A DNA stretch of 64,000 nt, taken from the NCBI GenBank assembly GCA_001801105.1, contig MGWS01000006.1:144079-208078 (forward strand), read 5' to 3'. Positions 52,732-61,611 of the stretch are shown here, piece after piece. This DNA is from Gallionellales bacterium GWA2_60_18. Lineage in GTDB: Bacteria; Pseudomonadota; Gammaproteobacteria; Burkholderiales; Gallionellaceae. Each line of letters opens with the position of its first letter. The first letter of the stretch is position 1. A model generated the notes under the pieces. The model worked only from the letters and a program-made list of their open reading frames with translations, did not search any database and was not told the origin of the DNA. The translations under genes were made by a program, and so were the position numbers.

Positions 52732-53271
52732 ATGTCCGCTTTGTTCGCATCCCGCCGCCGTGCCCTGCGCCTCATCGCCGCAGCGGCGGCCGGCGCGATG
52801 CTGCCGCTGGCCGGTTGCGGCCGTCCCGATGCTTTCCCGCCGCGCGTCGGATCAAGCTTCCCTTCCTTCGATCTGCCGGATCTCGATGGCCGCATGCATC
52901 GTCTGGCCGACCATGCCGGCTCGCCGCTGCTGATCAACTTCTGGGCGACCTGGTGCCCGCCCTGCCGCGCCGAAATGCCAGACCTGCAGGCGCTGCACCT
53001 GCGCCTTGCGGCGCGCGGCCTGCGGGTGCTGGGCATCAGCGTGGACGACGCTGCCGACCCGGTACGCGAATTCCTGCTGAAGAACCCGGTCGCTTTCCCC
53101 ATCCTGCTGGACAGCCGGCGCGCGCTGGCAGGCGCGTTGCGGCTGGAGGGTTATCCGACGAGTTTCCTGATCGGGCGCGACGGCGTGATCGTCGAGACGA
53201 TCAGCGGTGTCCGCCCGTGGGGAGACGCGGAATACGCCGGATCGATCGCCCGGCGTCTCGCGCTGGAATGA
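52732..53271 (+). CDS. TlpA-like thioredoxin lipoprotein
   Basis: A 179-residue thioredoxin-fold protein with lipobox LAGC (Cys29), a preceding basic run SRRRALRL, and active site TWCPPC (Cys75, Cys78) plus EGYPTSFLIG at the cis-Pro loop. TlpA/ResA-like proteins reduce cytochrome c or copper-protein thiols outside the membrane. Placement after ccmI suggests reduction of apocytochromes, partly overlapping with CcmG or serving the ResB/CcsA system, where a ResA partner is needed and otherwise not seen. Confidence 0.85.
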   Translation: MSALFASRRRALRLIAAAAAGAMLPLAGCGRPDAFPPRVGSSFPSFDLPDLDGRMHRLADHAGSPLLINFWATWCPPCRAEMPDLQALHLRLAARGLRVLGISVDDAADPVREFLLKNPVAFPILLDSRRALAGALRLEGYPTSFLIGRDGVIVETISGVRPWGDAEYAGSIARRLALE

Positions 53272-53275
53272 TCCG

Positions 53276-53821
53276 CTACTTGCTGGCCGCGCCTATGCTG
53301 CCGACGGCCTTCTTCGCTTCGGCATGCCCCTGAGCCGCGGCCTTCTGCAACCAGTAGGTGGCCTGCTGGTAATCCTTGATCACGCCCTTGCCGGCCATGA
53401 ACAGCAGCCCGAGGTGGTATTGCGCTTCCGCATGCCCGGCGTTCGCCGCCTGGATATACCAGGTCGCCGCCTCGTAATCCGGGTCGTCCACCATTTTTTC
53501 CGTCTGCGACCCCAGCAGGAAGGCCGAGCCGAGCTGGAACATCGAATCGACATGCCCCTGGGCCGCGGCCTTGCGCCACAGGTCGACGGCTTGTTTCTCG
53601 TCCTCCTTGACGCCCTTGCCGTAATAATAGAGCAGTCCCAGGCGATACTGTGCCGTCTGGTTGCCGCCGCTGGCCAGCGGCGTCAGCATCTGCGCGCCCT
53701 GTTTGTGTTTTCCCGCATCGATGGCGCTCAATGCGTCCGTCAGCGGGTCGGCCAGGGCAGCGGTGGCAGCGAAGATCAGGGAAAGCAATGCGCTGGAGAT
53801 CAATCTGCGGGTCATGGTCAT
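53276..53821 (-). CDS. Exported Sel1-repeat protein
   Basis: A 181-residue protein with signal peptide (LLSLIFAATAALA-DP) and four Sel1-like repeats such as AQYRLGLLYYYGKGVKEDE and AEAQYHLGLLFMAGKGV. Sel1 repeats are TPR-like helical hairpins for protein binding. AAGGAG before the ATG at 53821 selects this start; the open frame continues upstream antisense to the kinase gene and is not used. Convergent with the TlpA-like gene and divergent from the histidine kinase. Confidence 0.88.
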   Translation of the reverse strand: MTMTRRLISSALLSLIFAATAALADPLTDALSAIDAGKHKQGAQMLTPLASGGNQTAQYRLGLLYYYGKGVKEDEKQAVDLWRKAAAQGHVDSMFQLGSAFLLGSQTEKMVDDPDYEAATWYIQAANAGHAEAQYHLGLLFMAGKGVIKDYQQATYWLQKAAAQGHAEAKKAVGSIGAASK

Positions 53822-53945
53822 GGCTCCTTGGTTTGTGATGTTCCGCGAGTGTGATATGGTTTTCACCGTTCGTCCGCATAATAACAAAGTTCGCGATGGA
53901 GCGAAGCGATCCGGAGCGACGAGAAGTGACACTTCGAGGAGGCCC

Positions 53946-55469
53946 ATGGAGCACCGCATGGATGAACGGCGCAAGACCGAGCGCAGGCTGAATATCCCGG
54001 CCGTGCCGCACGGCAGGCTTTCGCTGCGCCAGAAGATGATGTGGACGATGGCCGCCGTGGCGCTGTACTGCTTTGCCATCGCCACGGCGATCTCGCTGGA
54101 GCGCGGTTTCCTGTTCAACTCGCTGTCCGGGATCGAGACGATACACCGGATGGAGCAATACCAGATCGCACTGAACATGACGGTTTCGCGCACCATCCTC
54201 GACATCGACAACAACTACTGGGAACGCACCGACAAGGCGGCCGGGGCGCTGGCGCTCCAGACGGAATCGTTGATCTCCGGCCTGAGCGCGCTGCAACCGG
54301 TCTACCCCGTGTTGTCGGCCGATATCGCGAGCCTGCAGAAGAATCTCGAAAGGCTGACGACAGCCCCAAGCAACGAAACCATCATGGACACGCGCGCCGA
54401 TTTCTACCGCCTGGTGACGACCCTCGATTCGATCACCACCGATATCGCCGCACAGAAACGGCAATTGATCGAGAATTACCGCCAATCGTTCGTGCGCCTG
54501 AGTTATGCCTGGCTCGGTTTCGGCATCCTCGGCGTGGCCCTGCTCGGCGGCCTGATGATGCGCTTCTTCCGCCGCCTCGAAAGGGACATCCGCATGGTGC
54601 ACCAGCGCTCCATCGAGATCGTCAACGGCTATCGCGGCTCCCCGCTGCCGGTGACGCGGCACGACGAACTGGGTGCGCTGATGGAGGCGGTGAACGACAT
54701 GCAGCACGGGCTGCGCGAGCATGAATCGCAGCTCGAACTCGGCCGGCAGCAGCAGTTCCACAAGGAAAAGATGGCAGCCGTGGGTTCGCTGGCGGCGGCC
54801 GTGGCGCACGAGATCAACAACCCGCTGGCCGCCATCGTCGGCATCGCCGAAGAGATCGAGCGCGAGACCCTCACCCACAAGTGCCAGAAGATCGGTGCGC
54901 CGTGCAAGCCGGATCTGATACTCGAACATGCCCGGCGCGTGATGGCGATCACGCGGCAGATATCGGAATTCTCGGTACCGCGCTCGCCCGACCCGGTGCT
55001 GCTCGACCTCAACGGCCTGCTGCGCAGCACCTGCAGCTTCATCTCGTATGACCGGCGTTTCCGCAATCTGGAACTGAACCTCAGGCTCGACGGCGACATA
55101 CCGGCAGTATTCGGCGTGGCCGACCACCTGATGCAGGTGGTGACCAATCTGCTCATCAATGCCTGCGACGCGCTGCAGGATCGCCACGACCCGCCGCCCA
55201 TGATCCAGGTGACCAGCTTCATGAAGGATGGCCATGTGGGGTTCTCGGTCAGCGACAACGGGAGCGGGATCGCGCCGGAGAACCTCGAGCGCGTATTCAC
55301 GGAATACTTCACCACCAAGGCGCCGGGCCGCGGCATCGGGCTCGGTCTGGCATTGTGCCGCCAGCTGATCCAGCAGACGGGCGGCGAGATATCGGTCGCC
55401 TCGACGCAAGGGATAGGCACCACCGTCACCGTCACCCTGCCGATCCCGCCATCCGACACAACACAATAA
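53946..55469 (+). CDS. Membrane sensor histidine kinase
   Basis: 507 residues from an ATG preceded by AGGAGG. Two membrane helices (about 30-52 and 186-206) enclose a 130-residue helical periplasmic sensor; a HAMP-like region follows, then the phospho-acceptor His288 (AVAHEINNPLAAIVG) and an ATPase with NLLINACDAL, DNGSGIAPE and GRGIGLGLALC boxes. An N-terminal charged segment precedes the first helix. The palindrome GAAGTG-A-CACTTC (53923-53935) lies just before the ribosome site. It is paired with the NtrC-type regulator 12 bases downstream. Signal unknown; neighbours suggest redox or cytochrome-related input. Confidence 0.9.
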   Translation: MEHRMDERRKTERRLNIPAVPHGRLSLRQKMMWTMAAVALYCFAIATAISLERGFLFNSLSGIETIHRMEQYQIALNMTVSRTILDIDNNYWERTDKAAGALALQTESLISGLSALQPVYPVLSADIASLQKNLERLTTAPSNETIMDTRADFYRLVTTLDSITTDIAAQKRQLIENYRQSFVRLSYAWLGFGILGVALLGGLMMRFFRRLERDIRMVHQRSIEIVNGYRGSPLPVTRHDELGALMEAVNDMQHGLREHESQLELGRQQQFHKEKMAAVGSLAAAVAHEINNPLAAIVGIAEEIERETLTHKCQKIGAPCKPDLILEHARRVMAITRQISEFSVPRSPDPVLLDLNGLLRSTCSFISYDRRFRNLELNLRLDGDIPAVFGVADHLMQVVTNLLINACDALQDRHDPPPMIQVTSFMKDGHVGFSVSDNGSGIAPENLERVFTEYFTTKAPGRGIGLGLALCRQLIQQTGGEISVASTQGIGTTVTVTLPIPPSDTTQ

Positions 55470-55481
55470 GGAAAACAGCCC

Positions 55482-56849
55482 ATGCATGTTCTGGTTATCG
55501 ACGATGAGGCCGCCATCCGGCAATTGATGTCGGCTGCGGTGCGCCATGCCGGCCATTCGGTGGATACCGCCGCCAACGTGAAGGAAGCCTCGGCCAAACT
55601 GGCGCGCGGCGACGTGGATGTCGCGCTGTGCGACATCAAGATGCCGGACGGCAACGGCGTCGATCTGGTCAGGAGCTTCCTCGGCTCGGGCATCGACACC
55701 CATTTCATCATGGTGACCGCGTTCGCCTCGGTCGAGACCGCGGTCGAGGCCCTGCGCGCCGGTGCCAGCGATTACATCATCAAGCCGGTGCACAACGAAG
55801 AGCTGACCTATCGCCTGACCCAGATCGAGGCGATGCGCGGGCTCAAGGCGGAGAACCAGGCATTGCGCAAGTTCGTCGTGGACGACAGCGGCGCCTTCGT
55901 CTTCAACGCGCCTTCGATGATGGAAATGGGGCGGATGATCTCCAAGGTGGCCACCACCGACAGCACCGTGCTGATCACAGGCGAAAGCGGCACCGGCAAG
56001 GGCGTCGCGGCGCGCTCCATCCATGAACGGAGTCCCCGCCGCGAGCATCCCTTCATCCCGGTGAATTGCGGCGCGATCCCGGAAAACCTGATCGAGAGCG
56101 AACTGTTCGGCCATACCAAGGGCGCCTTCACCGGCGCCGACCGCGCCCGCAAAGGGCTGTTCTCGCAGGCCGACCACGGCACCCTGTTCCTCGATGAGGT
56201 CGGCGAGCTGCCGCTGAACATGCAGACGAAACTTTTGCACGTTCTCGATGACAAACAAGTGCGTCCGGTAGGCGGCGAGCAATCGCGTTTCATCGACACC
56301 CGCATCCTTGCCGCGACCAACCGCGATCTGGCGGAAATGGTCAGGCAGGGAACCTTCCGCGAGGATTTGTATTTCCGGCTGTCGATGTTCCATATCCACA
56401 TCCCGCCGCTGCGCGAACGGCGCGAGGACATGCAGCAACTGTTGCAATACACGCTGAAGAAGGTTGGCGGCGGCAGGAAACCACTGGAGATCGACCCGAT
56501 GGCTGAGGAGCTCCTGATCGAATATGACTGGCCCGGCAATGTGCGCGAGGTGGAGAACGTCATCAATCGCGCCAGCATACTCGCGGATGGCGGCAGGATC
56601 ACCCTGGGCGACCTGCCACCGAACATCGCCCGCCGGACACAAACCCATGATGCCGGGAGTGTGAATATTGCATATAATGGCGGCCTGCGTGAGCAGTTGC
56701 GCAGGGTGGAAGCGGATATCATCTTCCGCACCCTTGCCGAATGCGCCGGCGACCGGCGCGCTGCCGCGCAGAAACTGGAGATCGGCGTTTCAAGCCTGTA
56801 CCGCAAACTCGAAGAGCTTGCGGATATCGACAAGGCCGGTGCCGCATAA
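55482..56849 (+). CDS. NtrC-family sigma54-dependent response regulator
   Basis: A 455-residue regulator: receiver domain with phospho-acceptor Asp51 (ALCDIKMPDG), AAA+ domain with Walker A GESGTGKG (167-174), the sigma54-contact loop GAFTGA (214-219) and Walker B TLFLDE (235-240), and a Fis-type DNA-binding helix-turn-helix (AAAQKLEIGVSSLYRKLEEL). All parts needed to activate sigma54 promoters are present. It is cotranscribed with the kinase. Targets may include the cytochrome genes here; sigma54-like sites were seen at 23258-23275 and, weakly, 25681-25696. Confidence 0.93.
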   Translation: MHVLVIDDEAAIRQLMSAAVRHAGHSVDTAANVKEASAKLARGDVDVALCDIKMPDGNGVDLVRSFLGSGIDTHFIMVTAFASVETAVEALRAGASDYIIKPVHNEELTYRLTQIEAMRGLKAENQALRKFVVDDSGAFVFNAPSMMEMGRMISKVATTDSTVLITGESGTGKGVAARSIHERSPRREHPFIPVNCGAIPENLIESELFGHTKGAFTGADRARKGLFSQADHGTLFLDEVGELPLNMQTKLLHVLDDKQVRPVGGEQSRFIDTRILAATNRDLAEMVRQGTFREDLYFRLSMFHIHIPPLRERREDMQQLLQYTLKKVGGGRKPLEIDPMAEELLIEYDWPGNVREVENVINRASILADGGRITLGDLPPNIARRTQTHDAGSVNIAYNGGLREQLRRVEADIIFRTLAECAGDRRAAAQKLEIGVSSLYRKLEELADIDKAGAA

Positions 56850-56878
56850 CAAAAACAGAATTCTTGAGGAGGCTGACG

Positions 56879-57529
56879 ATGATTTTTCCGCAGATACAAA
56901 AACCGGTGCTCGCGCTGATCCTGGCCGCAAGCTGTCAGGCGGCATGGGCCGGGCCGGAGGAAGACTATACGTCCGGCTACGACATGTATTACAAGAAGGG
57001 CGATGTCGTCGAGGCGATGCCCTTGCTGACCAAGGCAGCCGATGCCGGATATGCTCCGGCCCAGGCCACGCTGGGGGGCATCCTCGATTACTCGGAATAT
57101 GACGAGGACGCCATCGCCTACTACCGCAAGGCTGCCGATCAGGGCAATGCCGAAGGTCAGTTCGGGCTCGGTTCCATGCTGTCGATCGGCGAGGGCGCAC
57201 CCAAAGACACGACCGAAGCGCGCCGCCTGATCGCTCTCGCCGCAGAACAGGGGCACAAGCAGGCCGTCAGCGTGCTGGCCCAGGCCTATATCAGCGGCAA
57301 GCTGGACATCCCCGAAAACGAGCGTCAGGGTGCGGAAGCGCAGCGCTGGATCAAACTCTCCGCCGAGGACAACTATCTGCCGGCGATCGATGCCTTGATC
57401 AAGGCCTATCGCGAAGGCGGGCTGGGGCTGGAAGCAAATGCCGCCGAAGCCGAGCGCTGGCAGGCAAAATCCTATGAATTGCAGGGACTCAACAAGAAAG
57501 GGCAGCGCAAGCGCGCACCCAAGAAATAA
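56879..57529 (+). CDS. Exported Sel1-repeat protein
   Basis: A 216-residue protein with signal peptide (ILAASCQAAWA-GP) and Sel1/TPR-like units such as AQATLGGILDYSEYDED and AEGQFGLGSMLSIGEGAP, ending in a Lys/Arg tail (KKGQRKRAPKK). Strong site GAGGAGG before the ATG. It sits between the regulator and a monoheme cytochrome. Likely a periplasmic binding or assembly protein; related in kind to the Sel1 protein at 53276. Confidence 0.85.
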   Translation: MIFPQIQKPVLALILAASCQAAWAGPEEDYTSGYDMYYKKGDVVEAMPLLTKAADAGYAPAQATLGGILDYSEYDEDAIAYYRKAADQGNAEGQFGLGSMLSIGEGAPKDTTEARRLIALAAEQGHKQAVSVLAQAYISGKLDIPENERQGAEAQRWIKLSAEDNYLPAIDALIKAYREGGLGLEANAAEAERWQAKSYELQGLNKKGQRKRAPKK

Positions 57530-57540
57530 GGAGCCTGAAA

Positions 57541-57849
57541 ATGAAGCCCTTCACCGCCGCATTGATCCTGTTAGCCGGTTCTGCCGGTTCCCTGTCTGCC
57601 TCTGCCGCCGATCTGGTGCGCGGTCAGAAGGTCTACGAAACACATTGCATCTCATGCCATGGCGCGCACGGCGTAAGTGTCGCGCCGGGCGCACCGAATT
57701 TCGCGCGCGGCGAGACCCTGATGCAGCAGGACATGCAGCTGCTGCAATCCGTCAAACTGGGCAAGATGATGCAGCCGCCCTTCTTCGGTATTCTCTCCGA
57801 TCAGGAGATCACGGATGCCATCGCCTACGCCCGGACCCTGTATAAATGA
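57541..57849 (+). CDS. Monoheme class I cytochrome c
   Basis: A 102-residue periplasmic cytochrome with signal peptide (GSLSASA-AD), heme motif CISCH (36-40) and a Met-rich stretch GKMMQPPFFG likely carrying the sixth ligand. The compact size fits a small soluble electron carrier. It overlaps the next gene by 4 bases (ATGA). Confidence 0.92.
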   Translation: MKPFTAALILLAGSAGSLSASAADLVRGQKVYETHCISCHGAHGVSVAPGAPNFARGETLMQQDMQLLQSVKLGKMMQPPFFGILSDQEITDAIAYARTLYK

Positions 57850-58919
57850 TGAAAGCATCATCCAGTTTTCTCCCCGCATTTTTCTCGCTGCTGCTGGCGG
57901 CCTTGCCCGCACATGCCGCCGACTCTGATGCGACCGGCATCAAGGTGGTCGACAGTTTCGAAGTCGGCAAGAACGTCTATGTCCGCGCTCTGACCCTCGA
58001 GCCGGCCAGCAATGCCCTGTGGGTCGGCACTTCGGTCGGTGTCCATGAGATCGATCTCAAGACCATGAAGCCGCGCAACACCTTCACCCGTGACCACGGT
58101 CTGGCCAACGAATACGTTTTTGCCGTCGGCATCGATACGCAGGGCTACAAGTGGTTCGGCACCAATGCCGGCGGCGCCTCGCGCTACAAGGACGGCAAGT
58201 GGAAGACCTACTTCCCGATGCATGGCCTGGCCGATTACTGGATCTATTCCTTTGCCAACGGCAAGGATGGCAACCTGTGGATCGGCACCTGGGCCGGCGC
58301 GAATTCCTTCAACGTCAAGACCGGGAAATTCAAGACCTATGTCAAGGAACTGATCAACGAATGGGTCTATGGCCTCGGCGTCGATGCGCAGGGACGCGTC
58401 TGGTTCGGCACCGAGGGCGGCGTATCAATGTATGACGGCAAGCGCTGGCAATCCTGGACGCACAAGGACGGCCTCGGCGCCGACAACCCGGAAGCCGCGC
58501 ACTCCAGCGCCAACACCGGCCTCGGGACGCGCTCGCGCCACGACCTTGCCACCCAGGTCGACGGGCTGCCATCGTATAACCCGAACTATGTCTTCTCCAT
58601 TCTGGTCGCAGCTGACGGCGCCGTCTGGGCGGGTACCTGGGGAGGCGGCGTCAGCCGCTGGGACGGCAAGAAGTGGGGCAGCTTTTCGAGCAAGGACGGC
58701 CTGGCCGGAAACATCGTCTATGCCATCGCGCAGGATGAAAAGGGCGCCATCTGGTTCGGCACCAACAACGGCGTGTCGCGCTACAAGGACAAGACCTGGA
58801 CAAGCGTCGGCACCCAGGATGGCCTGATCGACAGCAACGTCTATACGATCGTTGCCATGGCAGGCGGAGACATCTGGGCCGGCACCAAAGGCGGCGTGGC
58901 TCGCCTGCGCAGCAAATGA
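57846..58919 (+). CDS. Exported Reg_prop-type beta-propeller protein
   Basis: A 357-residue protein with signal peptide (LLLAALPAHA-AD) and repeated blades with the pattern G-x-(I/V)-W-(F/A)-G-T: NALWVGTSVGV, GYKWFGTNAGG, GNLWIGTWAGA, GRVWFGTEGGV, GAVWAGTWGGG, GAIWFGTNNGV and GDIWAGTKGGV. In other bacteria this two-component-regulator propeller forms the sensor half of hybrid kinases; here it is a free secreted protein without kinase. Paralogue of the next gene. It may sense or bind a periplasmic ligand for the adjacent kinase, or act as a scaffold for cytochromes. Confidence 0.86.
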   Translation: MMKASSSFLPAFFSLLLAALPAHAADSDATGIKVVDSFEVGKNVYVRALTLEPASNALWVGTSVGVHEIDLKTMKPRNTFTRDHGLANEYVFAVGIDTQGYKWFGTNAGGASRYKDGKWKTYFPMHGLADYWIYSFANGKDGNLWIGTWAGANSFNVKTGKFKTYVKELINEWVYGLGVDAQGRVWFGTEGGVSMYDGKRWQSWTHKDGLGADNPEAAHSSANTGLGTRSRHDLATQVDGLPSYNPNYVFSILVAADGAVWAGTWGGGVSRWDGKKWGSFSSKDGLAGNIVYAIAQDEKGAIWFGTNNGVSRYKDKTWTSVGTQDGLIDSNVYTIVAMAGGDIWAGTKGGVARLRSK

Positions 58920-58944
58920 CCACCCAATCCAGCAAGGACGCAAA

Positions 58945-60135
58945 GTGCGAATGATGAAATTCAATACCCTCCTCGGCGCAATCGCGCTTGCCACCGTCTG
59001 CAATGGCGCATTCGCCGACGACGGCAAGGAATCGCTGCCGAAGGCGATCGGCGGAAGCGGCGTGACCGGCATCAACCCGCACTCCATGCCCGCGCCCGCC
59101 ACCCCGTCCGCCAACAAGTTCACCCATTTCCGCGTCGGCAACAAGAACGTCAAGTCGATCTATGACGACGGCAACATCCTGTGGGTCGGTACCTCGGGCG
59201 GCGTGATCCGCTACAACAAGGCCGAAGACAGTTTCAAGCTCTTCAACGCGCGTAGCGGCCTGCTGTCCAACGGCATCTTCTTCGTCGGCAAGGTCAAGGG
59301 CCGGATCGCGGTCGGCACCTACGGCGGCGGGCTGTCGCTGCTCGACGAGAAGACCGGGAACTGGCGCAACTACAACATCCCGGAAGGCCTGGGCGACCCA
59401 TTCGTCTATGATGTGATCACGGCGCGTAACGGCGACATCTGGATCGCCACCTGGTCCGGCGTCAACCGCGTGCGCGGCGGCAACCTGGACGACCGCAGCA
59501 AGTGGGACCTCTACACGGTCGAGAACACCAGAGGCGGGCTGCCGAACGACTGGGTCTACGGCCTGGCCGAAGGCCGGAAGGGCGACATCTGGCTGGCGAC
59601 GGAAGGCGGCATGGCGCTGTTTACCAACAACCGCTGGCGGAACTGGAACCATAGCAAGGGACTCGGCGCATCCTATGACAGGGTGAAGGACGACACCGCC
59701 TTCAAGAACGATCCCGGCAAGATGTCGTCGCACCATGCCAAGCAGAAACAGGAAATGGGCCTGCAGAACGTCGATGTCGCCTTCAACCCGAACTATGTGG
59801 TATCGCTCGAGTTCGACCGCAACGGCCACGTCTGGGCCGGAACCTGGGGCGGCGGCCTGTCGCGTTTCGACGGCAGGAAATGGATCACCTACACCACGAA
59901 AGAAGGGCTGCCCGGCAACCATGTGTTCATGCTGTACCTGGACAAACAGGGCGTGCTGTGGGCGGGCACCAACCGGGGGCTGACCCGCTGGCAGGACGGC
60001 AAGTTCGCCAAGGCGATGACGAAAGAGGACGGCCTGTTCGCCAACGACATCTTCGCGATGTCCATCGCGGATGACGGCAGCCTGTGGGTAGGCAGTTTTG
60101 GCGGCGTCACCCACCTGACCCCCCTCAAGCAGTAA
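58945..60135 (+). CDS. Exported Reg_prop-type beta-propeller protein
   Basis: About 396 residues with a signal peptide (LLGAIALATVCNGAFA-DD) and propeller blades NILWVGTSGGV, RIAVGTYGGG, GDIWIATWSGV, GDIWLATEGGM, GHVWAGTWGGG, GVLWAGTNRGL and GSLWVGSFGGV. The GTG at 58945 is 6 bases from AAGGA; ATGs at 58951 and 58954 are alternatives. It is a paralogue of the preceding gene with a longer insert (about residues 240-275). No membrane segment beyond the signal. Function unknown; see the locus finding. Confidence 0.86.
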   Translation: MRMMKFNTLLGAIALATVCNGAFADDGKESLPKAIGGSGVTGINPHSMPAPATPSANKFTHFRVGNKNVKSIYDDGNILWVGTSGGVIRYNKAEDSFKLFNARSGLLSNGIFFVGKVKGRIAVGTYGGGLSLLDEKTGNWRNYNIPEGLGDPFVYDVITARNGDIWIATWSGVNRVRGGNLDDRSKWDLYTVENTRGGLPNDWVYGLAEGRKGDIWLATEGGMALFTNNRWRNWNHSKGLGASYDRVKDDTAFKNDPGKMSSHHAKQKQEMGLQNVDVAFNPNYVVSLEFDRNGHVWAGTWGGGLSRFDGRKWITYTTKEGLPGNHVFMLYLDKQGVLWAGTNRGLTRWQDGKFAKAMTKEDGLFANDIFAMSIADDGSLWVGSFGGVTHLTPLKQ

Positions 60136-60220
60136 CCGCCATGCGTTGAACATTGCGGCATCCCGGAGAGTGTGCCGTGCGCCCGGCAGATTGCCGAACG
60201 GCACCGGAACGGCGAACGTC

Positions 60221-60913
60221 ATGAGACCCGCAACCATCCTGCTCTTCCTGTCGCTGCTGCTGCCGTCATCCCATGGCGCGGCGGCGCCGGCCTACATGCT
60301 GCTGGCCGGCCTGAAACCGGCACCCGCCAAAGACCTGTATCAACCCGAGCAGGCACCAGCGACACCAGCCGAACCGGTCGCGCCCAGAGAACCGCATATC
60401 TCGCGCCGCGCCATCGATTCCGTTGACCACTACGACCCGTCCAACCCGGATCGCAATACCCTGCAACGGCATGACGAAGTGACCCGCGACCTGCCGCAGG
60501 ATGCGGTCGGCTATCCCGACTGGATGCGCGCATTGCGCGAAGGCAGAATAAACCCTCGCGCCAGCCTGGATGGGAAAGAGGACATGGACGTATTCGACCT
60601 CGACATCATCCTGCGCAACACCAAAGAAATGCCCAACGTGCGCTTCCCGCACAGCTCGCACACCATGTGGCTGACCTGCAGCAATTGCCATCCCAGACCA
60701 TTCATACCCCAGGCAGGCGCCAACAAGATACGCATGGCGGATATCTTCCGCGGCCAGTTCTGCGGCATGTGCCACGACCGGGTGGCCTTCATCACCTTCT
60801 TCTCCTGTACCCGCTGCCACAGCGTCCCCAAGGACAGCATCACGCAAGACATCATCCCGCAAAAGAAAAGCGGCGGTGAAAAACCACCGCCGCAAGCCCA
60901 GCCCGACCGCTAG
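60221..60913 (+). CDS. Exported triheme cytochrome c7-like, long form
   Basis: A 230-residue protein with signal peptide (LLFLSLLLPSSHGAAA) and heme motifs CSNCH (153), CGMCH (181) and CTRCH (196). Segments WMRALREGRINPRA, MPNVRFPHSSHTMWL and FIPQAGANKIRMADI align with the fusion cytochrome at 30733 and the long c7 protein at 33914. So this locus and the porin cluster 27 kb away share a cytochrome family. A hairpin GCGGCGGTG/CACCGCCGC lies inside its last codons (60870-60893). Last gene of its series. Confidence 0.88.
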   Translation: MRPATILLFLSLLLPSSHGAAAPAYMLLAGLKPAPAKDLYQPEQAPATPAEPVAPREPHISRRAIDSVDHYDPSNPDRNTLQRHDEVTRDLPQDAVGYPDWMRALREGRINPRASLDGKEDMDVFDLDIILRNTKEMPNVRFPHSSHTMWLTCSNCHPRPFIPQAGANKIRMADIFRGQFCGMCHDRVAFITFFSCTRCHSVPKDSITQDIIPQKKSGGEKPPPQAQPDR

Positions 60914-60942
60914 CGGCTTCTCATCCGGCGGATGAAAGCCGC
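60913..60942. terminator. Hairpin between convergent triheme and fliW genes
   Basis: GCGGCTTCTCATCC, loop GGC, GGATGAAAGCCGC with one bulged base. It spans the end of the cytochrome gene and the last fliW codons; strong stem but no T tract. Confidence 0.6.
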
Positions 60943-61376
60943 CCGACTATCTTCTGCATCCCGATGCGCGAACGGGTATTGATCAGGATGGGCGCGGCGA
61001 TGTTGACATACATACTCTCCAGCTTCATCCCGCCCTCCTGCTGCCGCGCCTCCTCCCGCGCCGACAAGGTCATCAACACCAAAAGATCGTTCGGGTCTTC
61101 CAGCTTGAGCGTAGTCGCCTCATCGTCGGTCAACACCAGCTGACAGCTCACCCCGAACACCCCCGGGTCGGTCAGCGACAACGATACCGCCCCGTCGTCG
61201 AGCGCCTGAAGATGCACCACGATACCGGCCACCGGCTCACCCTGCTCGTCAACCTCATGCAGCAGCTTCCAGCGCGTGCAATCCTCAAACCCCGGAATGC
61301 CACCGGGAAACGTGATCACCTGCGATGGATTGATGCTCAATTCGCCGAAGCGTGTATTTACCTTGATCTCTGACAT
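60921..61376 (-). CDS. fliW: Flagellar assembly factor FliW
   Basis: A 151-residue protein that binds flagellin and antagonises CsrA in bacteria that have both. Family features: FGELSINPSQVITFPGGIPGFE near the N-terminus and NIAAPILINTRSRIGMQ near the end. The ATG at 61376 follows GGGAGGGG. No flagellar gene or csrA is in the window, so its partner genes must be elsewhere. Convergent with the triheme gene. Confidence 0.92.
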   Translation of the reverse strand: MSEIKVNTRFGELSINPSQVITFPGGIPGFEDCTRWKLLHEVDEQGEPVAGIVVHLQALDDGAVSLSLTDPGVFGVSCQLVLTDDEATTLKLEDPNDLLVLMTLSAREEARQQEGGMKLESMYVNIAAPILINTRSRIGMQKIVGRLSSAG

Positions 61377-61421
61377 ACCCCTCCCATGGTTTTTTCTTTT
61401 ATCCCAAATAATCCATTGGAA

Positions 61422-61449
61422 CGTAGGTCGGGCTTCAGCCCGACCTACG
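61422..61449. repeat. REP-like palindrome
   Basis: CGTAGGTCGGGCT, TC, AGCCCGACCTACG: perfect 13-base arms. Sequences of this type (GTAGGTCGGGCTTCAGCCCGAC) are common interspersed palindromes in proteobacteria. It lies upstream of fliW, between it and the divergent kinase gene. Confidence 0.85.
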
Positions 61450-61611
61450 CCTAATGGATGCAGGGATAATAACAATACCCACAGTTGCGCACCATGCCCT
61501 CACCAAAAAAGTTGCCGCCAATTCCGCCATTGTAGTAATCTCATCCGGCACTGATGCGGCGATTGCACCTGCCTTGCCGGCACCGCCACGACGGAACCTC
61601 TCTTGATCAAC

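Noticed and set aside
53151..56648. A 1165-codon open frame on the minus strand
   Set aside because: It runs antisense to the TlpA-like gene, the histidine kinase and most of the response regulator, all of which have clear domain motifs. Its translation shows no domain except where it merges with the Sel1 gene. Long antisense frames are expected at this GC content.
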